This document shows, one piece after another, positions 1 through 6,202 of a stretch of 64,000 nucleotides of DNA (position 1 is its first letter; each line of letters begins with the position of its first letter). Source of the DNA: Actinomycetospora soli (GTDB lineage Bacteria > Actinomycetota > Actinomycetes > Mycobacteriales > Pseudonocardiaceae); assembly GCF_021026295.1 (NCBI RefSeq), contig NZ_JAJNDA010000002.1, positions 372,001-436,000 of the forward strand. The letters run 5' to 3'. The notes beneath the pieces are model-generated. The model had not been told where the DNA came from and did no database searches. It saw nothing but the letters and a program-made list of their open reading frames with translations. The translations under genes and the position numbers were made by a program.

Positions 1-102
1 CACGGTCTCGGCGGTCTGGGACCGGTCGATCTGGAACACACCGAACCCGAGCTGGGGGATCGTCGCGCCACTGTTCAGCTCGATGCCGGGGACGTCAGTC
101 AT
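1..102 (-). CDS. Aldo/keto reductase, N-terminal fragment (runs off the window)
   Basis: Only the first 34 codons lie in the window. The ATG is at 102 and the reading frame stays open to base 1. The translation starts MTDVPGIELNSGATIPQLGF and continues GVFQIDRSQTAETV. This is the typical first beta-hairpin and strand of the aldo/keto reductase TIM barrel in the 2,5-diketo-D-gluconate reductase-like branch (NADPH-dependent carbonyl reduction). The catalytic Asp/Tyr/Lys/His residues lie beyond the window, so activity cannot be judged. It reads away from asnB in the same direction and is separated from it by a strong hairpin, so it is probably its own transcription unit. Confidence 0.8.
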   Translation of the reverse strand, partial: MTDVPGIELNSGATIPQLGFGVFQIDRSQTAETV

Positions 103-113
103 GCCCTGCGGAT

Positions 114-151
114 ACCCGGGTCCGCGCCGTCCGGAACGGCCGGACCCGGGT
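114..151 (-). terminator. Hairpin terminator after asnB
   Basis: An 11-bp perfect outer stem (ACCCGGGTCCG at 114-124, complement at 141-151) and an inner GCCGT/ACGGC stem enclose a 5-nt loop. It lies 7 nt past the asnB stop codon, the position expected of a factor-independent terminator in a GC-rich actinobacterium. No U-tract follows, which is usual in this group. Confidence 0.7.
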
Positions 152-157
152 CCGCGC

Positions 158-1723
158 TCAGGCCGTGGCGAACGCGCCCAGCGTCGCGTTGGGCTTCACT
201 CCCGCGAACGACCGGTGCCACGTCCGGTAGTACGCGACCTCCTCGTCGCTGCGCAGTTCCCAGCCGTTCTCGACGACGGGCGGCTCGGCGCCCTGCGCGC
301 CCTCCTTCGCCTTCTCCTTCTCGACGAGTCTGGCGAGCACGTCGCCGGCGCCGGAGCCGTCGCCGAACTGCTCCTTGCCGCGCCAGAGGATGTCGTCGAG
401 GACCATGTCCTGGAACGCCTCGCGCAGCAGCTGCTTCTCGGTGCGGCCCTCGCCCATGAGCTTCCACTCGGCGGGGATCGCGAGCATCTCCTCCATGACC
501 GTGGCGTCGAGGAACGGCACGCGGGCCTCGAGGCCGTAGTTCATGGTGGTGCGGTCGCAGCGCTGCAGGTTCAGCTCGTGCAGCGTCTCGATCGAGCGCA
601 CGAGCTCGGCCTGGAGAGCGTCCGGGGTCGCGAAGGCCGGGTCGGTGTGCACGTAGGAGTAGCCGGCGAACAGCTCGTCGGCGCCCTCGCCGGTGAGCAC
701 CACCTTGACGTGCTTCACCGCCTCCCGGGCCAGCAGCAGGTTCGGCACCGCCGAGCGCACCAGCGCCGGGTCGAAGTGCTCGATGACCGTGACGGCCTCG
801 TCGAGGGCCTCCTCGAGGTCCTCCGCGGTCGGCACGATCTCGTGGTGGTCGGTGCCGAGGTACTCGGCGACCGCCCGGGCCGCGAGCAGGTCGGCACTGG
901 TCTCGGTCCCGACCGCGAAGGTCGGCAGCTTCTCGCCCTTCTCCGCGGCGACCTGCGCGGCCACGGCCGCCACGATCGCCGAGTCGAGGCCGCCGGAGAG
1001 GAACACGCCGACCGGGACGTCGGACATCATGTGCCGGCGCACCGAGTCGGACAGCACCCCGCGCACGTGGGCGAGCACGTCGTCGTCCCACTGCTTGTCC
1101 GGGGCGTAGCGCGCGGGGCGCACGTGCACCGGCACGGCGTCGGCGAACCGGACCATCGTGCCCTCGGCGACGTCGATCCCGGAGTCGGGCAGGCCCGGGC
1201 TCCAGACGTACCCGGGCGGGAACGCCTCGACCAGCGGCTGGTCGGCCTCGTCGAAGGCCCGCAGCTCGGAGGCGAACAGCGTGAGGCCCGGCAGCTTCGC
1301 CCAGTAGAGCGGCTTGATGCCGATCGGGTCGCGGGCGACGACGCCGTGGCCGTCGGTGTGCGCCATGGCGAGCGCGTACATGCCGCGCAGGTCGTGCAGC
1401 GCGGCCGAACCGTCGCGCAGGACCAGCCGGAACGCCGACTCGGTGTCCGAGTCGGTGGCGAACCGGACCTCCGAGAGCGCCTCGCGGATGTCGGCGTGGT
1501 TGTAGATCTCGCCGTTGCCCACGACGTACGCCGAGTCGGTCTCGTCGGCGATCGGCTGCTTGCCGCCGGTCACGTCCATGATCGAGAGGCGCTGGTGGCC
1601 GAGCCACGCGCTCTCCAACCGGACCCGCCCGGAGTCGTCCGGGCCGCGGTGGTGGATCCGCGCGAGCATCCGCTCGCACTTCTCGGGGTCGATGTCACCG
1701 TACGCAGCAACGATTCCGCACAC
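158..1723 (-). CDS. asnB: Asparagine synthetase (glutamine-hydrolysing)
   Basis: A 521-residue two-domain amidotransferase that makes asparagine from aspartate, glutamine and ATP in the cytoplasm. It begins MCGIVAAYG, so Cys2 is available as the N-terminal nucleophile of the class II glutaminase domain (about residues 1-190), with the HHRGPDDSG and GNGEIYNH motifs. The synthetase domain contains the PP-loop FLSGGLDSA near residue 240 and the GEGADELFAGY motif. It is somewhat shorter than the 554-residue E. coli AsnB but has every expected motif. ATG at 1723 is the only start that exposes Cys2. A hairpin terminator follows at 114-151. The 124-bp gap upstream (1724-1847) holds its promoter; I see no riboswitch there. 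Confidence 0.93.
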   Translation of the reverse strand: MCGIVAAYGDIDPEKCERMLARIHHRGPDDSGRVRLESAWLGHQRLSIMDVTGGKQPIADETDSAYVVGNGEIYNHADIREALSEVRFATDSDTESAFRLVLRDGSAALHDLRGMYALAMAHTDGHGVVARDPIGIKPLYWAKLPGLTLFASELRAFDEADQPLVEAFPPGYVWSPGLPDSGIDVAEGTMVRFADAVPVHVRPARYAPDKQWDDDVLAHVRGVLSDSVRRHMMSDVPVGVFLSGGLDSAIVAAVAAQVAAEKGEKLPTFAVGTETSADLLAARAVAEYLGTDHHEIVPTAEDLEEALDEAVTVIEHFDPALVRSAVPNLLLAREAVKHVKVVLTGEGADELFAGYSYVHTDPAFATPDALQAELVRSIETLHELNLQRCDRTTMNYGLEARVPFLDATVMEEMLAIPAEWKLMGEGRTEKQLLREAFQDMVLDDILWRGKEQFGDGSGAGDVLARLVEKEKAKEGAQGAEPPVVENGWELRSDEEVAYYRTWHRSFAGVKPNATLGAFATA

Positions 1724-1847
1724 GAGCGCTCACGCTTCCTTCGTCAGGGTGCCTGACCACAGATACACGGGGGATACCCGGGACGCATGGGAACGGGGCG
1801 CTCGTCACGCATCGTTAACGGTCAAGGCTCCCGACGACGACGCCGGA

Positions 1848-2525
1848 TCAGCGCCAGGCGAACACCGGCTGCTCGAGTCCGTCGACCCGCGTGGGGCGGT
1901 CGTGCAGCGCCACCTCGGTGAACTGCAGCAGCACCGCGGCCGTCGGCGCGTGCACCCGGTGCCCGACGATCGGCAGCTGCACCACCGGCCGGTCGGACTC
2001 GGGGATCTCGAGGTAGGAGGGCTCGACGTCGAGCTCGTCGAGGGTGACGTGGTAGAGCCGGGCGACCTCGTCGGGTGAGGGCACCAGGGAGTCCAGGGGC
2101 GCCGACGTCGTCATGACGACGGGGGTGATGACGAAGCCCGAGCGCGTGGGGTAGTCGTCGAGCAGCCCCGCCACGTCGGACGGGGCGAGCCGCAGGCCCA
2201 GCTCCTCGTCGAGTTCCCGCAGCCCCGCGGTCACCGCGTCCTCGCCGGGGTCGAGCGAGCCGCCGGGCAGCGCGAACTGCCCGGGGTGGTCCCGGAGCTT
2301 CGAGGTGCGGCGGGTCAGCAGGACCCCGGGCCCGCGCTGCGGGTCGTCCAGCACGACGACCGCCACCGCGGCCCGGCGCGGCGGGCGCATCGAGCCGTCC
2401 CGGGAGGACCGGACCTCGGGCAGCGAGGCCGGGTCGACCCGTCGTCGGGAACGGTGCGAGAAGGCGCCCACCCGGGCGGCGACGGCCGCCGCGTCGGGAC
2501 GGCCGATCCCCGTCGCCCCGCTCAC
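1848..2525 (-). CDS. Nudix hydrolase, CoA-pyrophosphatase-like
   Basis: A 225-residue Nudix protein. The Nudix box GxxxxxExxxxxxxREL.EELGL is complete (GSLDPGEDAVTAGLRELDEE, then LGL). The preceding segment TRRTSKLRDHPGQFALPGG matches the extra signature of the CoA-diphosphatase subfamily (NudL/YeaB type), which hydrolyses CoA to phosphopantetheine and 3',5'-ADP. GTG at 2525 was chosen because it forms a 4-bp GTGA overlap with the stop of the DUF3024 gene upstream, implying translational coupling. The open frame runs further upstream but only by overlapping that gene. The exact substrate is inferred from the motif. Confidence 0.85.
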   Translation of the reverse strand: MSGATGIGRPDAAAVAARVGAFSHRSRRRVDPASLPEVRSSRDGSMRPPRRAAVAVVVLDDPQRGPGVLLTRRTSKLRDHPGQFALPGGSLDPGEDAVTAGLRELDEELGLRLAPSDVAGLLDDYPTRSGFVITPVVMTTSAPLDSLVPSPDEVARLYHVTLDELDVEPSYLEIPESDRPVVQLPIVGHRVHAPTAAVLLQFTEVALHDRPTRVDGLEQPVFAWR

Positions 2526-2869
2526 CCCCAGAAGATGCCGGTCGGGTCCGCGTCGACGATGTCGAGCAGCGGAGCGGGGGACGAGGCCTTCGTCTCGTCG
2601 GGGTAGCGGTGCCAGCGGCCGCCGGAGTCCGGCCAGAGCAGCACCCAGCGGCCGTCCGCGGCGTCGTAGCGCAGCTGCGCGATGGGGGCAGTGGACCACT
2701 CGGTGGCGAGCTCGGGGAACACCGGCGCGCGGCGGCAGGACAGCGTGATCCGGCCGGCGCGCTCCGAGTAGGAGATCTGCATCGAGTCGCGCTGCGTCTC
2801 CGGCACCCGCGCGGTGCACCACCGGCGGACGATCGCGCGGTGCTCGTCGGTCACGTGCACGGCACTCAC
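2522..2869 (-). CDS. DUF3024-domain protein
   Basis: A 115-residue soluble protein of the DUF3024 family, recognised by the pattern of a short basic N-terminal helix, a RERxGR-like strand (YSERAGRITL), a W-rich core (WVLLWPDSGGRWHRYP) and the ending GIFWG. The family has no established biochemical role. GTG at 2869 gives the full family length. The stop overlaps the GTG start of the Nudix gene by 4 bp, so the two are almost certainly co-translated; a shared role in nucleotide or cofactor housekeeping is only a guess. Confidence 0.75.
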   Translation of the reverse strand: MSAVHVTDEHRAIVRRWCTARVPETQRDSMQISYSERAGRITLSCRRAPVFPELATEWSTAPIAQLRYDAADGRWVLLWPDSGGRWHRYPDETKASSPAPLLDIVDADPTGIFWG

Positions 2870-3028
2870 CCCGTTCCCCGTCGCCCTCCGTCACGTTCGA
2901 GGGGTCACTGTGACATGACGACCCGGCCGGGCGGGAGGGCACTCCGCCCACCGTCACCCCCGCCGGGCCGCCCGCCCGCCGGCTGGGAGACCATCTCGCC
3001 CGGGTCACGACACGGACGGGGGACGCGG

Positions 3029-3466
3029 ATGCTGCGGCGGGTGCCGATCGGAGCCGTGCTCGCGGGCACGCTGCTGCTCGCCGGGTGCGGCGGGGCGGGG
3101 GAGGACGCCGGGCCGCCGCCGGTGGACCCGGCGGTGAGGTCGTACTGCGACACCGTCGTGCGGGTCCAGGCCGAGCAGACCTCGCCGCAGGCCGGGCAGG
3201 GCGGCGTGGCCGTCGCGAGCGCGGCGGCGCGCAAGCAGGTCGACGACCTCCGGGCCACCGCGCCGCCCGAGCTGGCCGCCGACTGGCGCACCGTCTCCGA
3301 CCTCACCGACCAGGCCCTCGGGTCACTCGCCGCCACCCGTGGCGACCCCAACCGCATCGACCGGGCCCGGCTGACCGACCTCGAGGCGCGGTCGCAGCCG
3401 GCCGTGCAGCGCATCAAGGACGTCACCGCGGCGCGGTGCCACGTGCGGTGGGCCTCGCCCCCGTGA
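3029..3466 (+). CDS. Putative secreted lipoprotein
   Basis: 145 residues starting MLRRVPIGAVLAGTLLLAGC. The lipobox LLAGC around residue 20 marks a lipoprotein signal peptide, after which the mature protein would be anchored outside the membrane through a diacylated Cys. The rest is helical and charged, with a Cys pair (YCDTVV and ARCHV) that could form a disulfide, as in many small actinobacterial lipoproteins that resemble DUF-type helical bundles. I do not recognise a named family. ATG at 3029 is the start that places the charged n-region directly before the hydrophobic core. Confidence 0.75.
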   Translation: MLRRVPIGAVLAGTLLLAGCGGAGEDAGPPPVDPAVRSYCDTVVRVQAEQTSPQAGQGGVAVASAAARKQVDDLRATAPPELAADWRTVSDLTDQALGSLAATRGDPNRIDRARLTDLEARSQPAVQRIKDVTAARCHVRWASPP

Positions 3467-3507
3467 GTGCTTCTCCGTCCCCCGCGGCGCGCCTAGGGTC
3501 TGCGGCC

Positions 3508-4077
3508 ATGGACCAGGTCAGCCGATTCGGCGTCACGGAGCTCTCCGACCTCCCCGACGACCTGCGGGAGCGGGTCGGCGCGATCGCCGAGAAGTCCGGG
3601 TTCGTGCCGAACATCTTCCGCGCGCTCGGGCGTCGCCCCCGCGAGCTCCGGGCGTTCCTCGACTACCACGACGCGTTGATGGACTCCGACGACGGCCTGT
3701 CCAAGGCCGAGCGCGAGCTCGTCGTCGTCGCGACCTCGGGGGCGAACCACTGCACCTACTGCATCGTCGCCCACGGCGCGATCCTGCGGGTGCGCAGCAA
3801 GGACCCGTTCCTCGCCGACGCGGTCGGCACCAACCCCTACGGCGCGGAGCTCACCGGTCGGCAGCGGGCGATCGTCGACCTCGCCCTGAGCCTCGCCGTG
3901 GACTCCGCGAGCTTCACCGACGACGACGTCGACGCGGCCCGTGAGGCGGGTCTGTCCGACGACGAGATCTGGGACGTCGGGTCGATCACGGCACTCTTCG
4001 CGATGTCGAACCGGTTGGCCCACCTGACCGCTCTGCGCCCGAATGCCGAGTTCTTCGCGATGGGCCGCCAGGGGTAG
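3508..4077 (+). CDS. AhpD/carboxymuconolactone-decarboxylase-like peroxidase-related protein
   Basis: 189 residues with the AhpD-like core. The motif CTYCIVAHGAILR carries the CxxC pair and following His used for proton relay in AhpD alkylhydroperoxidases. The N-terminal segment PNIFRALGRRP and the C-terminal FAMSNRLAHLTALRPN match the 'peroxidase-related enzyme' branch (about 185-195 residues). The expected role is thiol-dependent peroxide reduction in the cytoplasm; the physiological reductant is not evident. It is followed after 9 bp by the beta-hydroxyacid dehydrogenase gene, so the two are probably transcribed together. Confidence 0.85.
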   Translation: MDQVSRFGVTELSDLPDDLRERVGAIAEKSGFVPNIFRALGRRPRELRAFLDYHDALMDSDDGLSKAERELVVVATSGANHCTYCIVAHGAILRVRSKDPFLADAVGTNPYGAELTGRQRAIVDLALSLAVDSASFTDDDVDAAREAGLSDDEIWDVGSITALFAMSNRLAHLTALRPNAEFFAMGRQG

Positions 4078-4086
4078 TCCCCGTCC

Positions 4087-4938
4087 ATGACTTCAGTAGC
4101 CGTCCTGGGCACCGGGATCATGGGCGCGGGCATGGCGCGCAGCCTGCTGCGCGAGGGCCTCGACGTCACCGTCTGGAACCGCAGCGCGGACAAGGCGAAG
4201 CCGCTCGCCGACGACGGGGCCACCGTGGCGGGCTCCGCCGCCGAGGCCGTCGCGGACGCCGACGTCGTCATCACGATGCTGTTCGACATCGAGCCCGTGC
4301 TCGCCGTCATGGCCGACGCCGCCGGCTCGCTGCGCGACGACGCGGTGTGGGTGCAGGCGAGCACCGTCGGGATCGAGGGCACCCGGCGGGTCGAGGCGTT
4401 CGCCGCCGAGCACGGGATCGACGTGCTCGACGCCCCGGTGCTCGGTACGAAGGCGCCGGCGGAGAACGGCAAGCTCGTGATCCTCGCGTCCGGGCCGTCG
4501 GCGCTGCGCGAGAAGGTCGCGGGCGCCTTCGACGCCATGGGCGCGCGCACCCAGTGGGTGAGCGAGACCCTCGGCGACGGGAGCAGGCTCAAGCTCGCGG
4601 TGAACGCCTGGATCGGCGTCATGGTCAACGGCATCGCCCAGTCGATCGCGCTGGCGCGCGGGCTCGGCCTCGACCCGCAGCAGTTCCTCGACGCGGTCGA
4701 GGGTCAGGCCGTCGACGCGCCCTACGTGCAGCTCAAGGGCAAGGCCATGATCACCGGCGACTACACGCCCTCGTTCGAGCTCGACGGCGTCATCAAGGAC
4801 ACCGACCTGATCCGCGACGCCCTCGCCGAGGCGGGCACGGCGACCACGCTCGCCGACGCCGTGGCCGACCGGCTCGCGGTCGCCTCGGCCGCGGGACACG
4901 GCGCCGAGGACATGGCCGCGGTCGTGCACGGCTACTAG
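4087..4938 (+). CDS. NAD(P)-dependent beta-hydroxyacid dehydrogenase (3-hydroxyisobutyrate dehydrogenase family)
   Basis: 283 residues. The N-terminal Rossmann motif LGTGIMGAGMARSLLREG binds NAD(P). The DAPVLGTKAPAENGKL segment corresponds to the family's substrate-binding DAPVSGG motif. The GDGSRLKLAVNAW segment carries the catalytic Lys and the conserved Asn. Members oxidise 3-hydroxyisobutyrate, tartronate semialdehyde or related beta-hydroxyacids, or act as imine/succinic semialdehyde reductases; the sequence alone does not choose. The substrate motif here (GTKAP rather than SGG) is unlike classical HIBADH and closer to the plant GLYR/actinobacterial branch. It ends at a bidirectional hairpin shared with the convergent GH6 gene. 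Confidence 0.85.
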   Translation: MTSVAVLGTGIMGAGMARSLLREGLDVTVWNRSADKAKPLADDGATVAGSAAEAVADADVVITMLFDIEPVLAVMADAAGSLRDDAVWVQASTVGIEGTRRVEAFAAEHGIDVLDAPVLGTKAPAENGKLVILASGPSALREKVAGAFDAMGARTQWVSETLGDGSRLKLAVNAWIGVMVNGIAQSIALARGLGLDPQQFLDAVEGQAVDAPYVQLKGKAMITGDYTPSFELDGVIKDTDLIRDALAEAGTATTLADAVADRLAVASAAGHGAEDMAAVVHGY

Positions 4939-4955
4939 GAGCGCCGCGCGCCCGT

Positions 4956-4991
4956 GCGCACCGTCCGGGGCCGTGGCCCCGGACGGTGCGC
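4956..4991. terminator. Bidirectional hairpin terminator
   Basis: A perfect 17-bp stem (GCGCACCGTCCGGGGCC, 2-nt loop GT, exact complement) lies in the 68-bp gap between two convergent genes. The flanks 4940-4947 and 4994-5000 can extend the pairing further. It is symmetrical and would serve both strands. Confidence 0.85.
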
Positions 4992-5006
4992 CCGCGGCGC
5001 AACCAC

Positions 5007-6017
5007 CTAGGAGCTCTTCGCGGCCTTCGCCAGGCCCAGCGCGTAGTCCGGCATCCACTCGCCGGCCTTCGGGGCGCCGCGGCACTCGCCGTCGGAGTCG
5101 CCCGGCTCCTTGATCCACAGGAACGCCGCGACCCGGGAGTCGCCGGTGTCACGGGTCGGCGGGGTGCCGAGCGCCCGGCCCGGCGGGTTGCACCAGGTCG
5201 GCTGCTGCGGACCGTCGTAGGACCCGTTGCCGTTGCGGCTGGTGTCGATGACGAACTTCTTGCCGCCGAGCTGGTCGGAGACCTTCTTGCCGTAGGACTC
5301 GACGTCGTCGGTGGCCTGGAAGTTGGACACGTTGAGGGCGAACCCGGCCGCCTGCTCCACGCCGGACTTGCGCAGCCCGTCGGCGAGCTTGCCGGTGTCG
5401 GTGACGAAGCCGGGGTTCCCGGCGTCGATGTAGACCTCGCCGCCGGCCTGGCTCAGCGTCCGGACCGCGTCGGCCAGCAGTGCCTCGCGGCCCTCCTGCT
5501 CGCCCTGGCCTTCGCAGTTGGTGAGCGTCTGCGGCAGCGCGTCCGGCTCGAGGATGACGACCGTCCGCGTGCCGCCGAGGCCGGAGGCGAACTGGGAGAC
5601 CCAGTCGCGGTAGGCGCCGTCGTCGGACGCCCCGCCCTGGGAGTACAGCCCGCAGTCCCGGTTCGGGATGTTGTAGGCGACGAGCACCGCGGTGCGGCCG
5701 GCCGCCTTCGCCTGACCGACGAGGCCCCTGACCTCGTCGCCGGTGTTGCCGTCGCTGCCGATCCAGCGGGCGACCGGCTGCCGGGCGATCTTCTCCAGCT
5801 CCGTCGCGTCCGCGCTCCGGCCCTGGTCCCGCCACTGCTCGACCTGCTTGGCCGCGGTCGACGCCGGGTCCACCCAGAACTCCGAGGCCGCGGCCGGGAC
5901 GATCGTCTGGGGCGGCGCCGGCTCCTCGGAGGTGCCCCCGCCGGAGCACCCGGCCAGCGTCAGCGCCGCGATCATCGCGAGCGCGCCCGAGGCGATGTGC
6001 CTCCGTCGTGCCGACAT
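5007..6017 (-). CDS. Secreted glycoside hydrolase family 6 (endoglucanase/CslZ-like) lipoprotein
   Basis: 336 residues. The N-terminus MSARRRHIASGALAMIAALT followed by LAGCSGGG is a lipoprotein signal with lipobox at about residues 21-24. The mature domain carries GH6 hallmarks: VAYNIPNRDCGLYSQGG (the family signature, about residues 124-140), VILEPDALP with the catalytic Asp, the NVSNF segment, and LWIKEPGDSDGEC near the C-terminus. GH6 enzymes invert beta-1,4-glucosidic bonds in cellulose-like chains. Its neighbour 186 bp upstream is a cellulose-synthase-like GT2, so the job is more likely trimming or releasing the organism's own beta-glucan (as CslZ in Streptomyces) than digesting plant material. 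Confidence 0.88.
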   Translation of the reverse strand: MSARRRHIASGALAMIAALTLAGCSGGGTSEEPAPPQTIVPAAASEFWVDPASTAAKQVEQWRDQGRSADATELEKIARQPVARWIGSDGNTGDEVRGLVGQAKAAGRTAVLVAYNIPNRDCGLYSQGGASDDGAYRDWVSQFASGLGGTRTVVILEPDALPQTLTNCEGQGEQEGREALLADAVRTLSQAGGEVYIDAGNPGFVTDTGKLADGLRKSGVEQAAGFALNVSNFQATDDVESYGKKVSDQLGGKKFVIDTSRNGNGSYDGPQQPTWCNPPGRALGTPPTRDTGDSRVAAFLWIKEPGDSDGECRGAPKAGEWMPDYALGLAKAAKSS

Positions 6018-6202
6018 CCTGCCGAGCCACCCCCGGTGTCGTTCGTGGTCGTCGTCCTCCGGCGGACCGGTCGGGTCCTGCCGCCCAGAGTCCCATCCAC
6101 GCTGACGGGACCCGTTCGCACCCCGGTCACGCCCGGGGCACCACCTCGTGTTCGTGTGCCGTGCCCGACCGGATCGCCGTCACGAGGACGGACCCGGCCG
6201 GG

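Noticed and set aside
83-1756. A 557-codon plus-strand open frame
   Set aside because: Antisense to asnB; it has no ribosome site and no recognisable domain.
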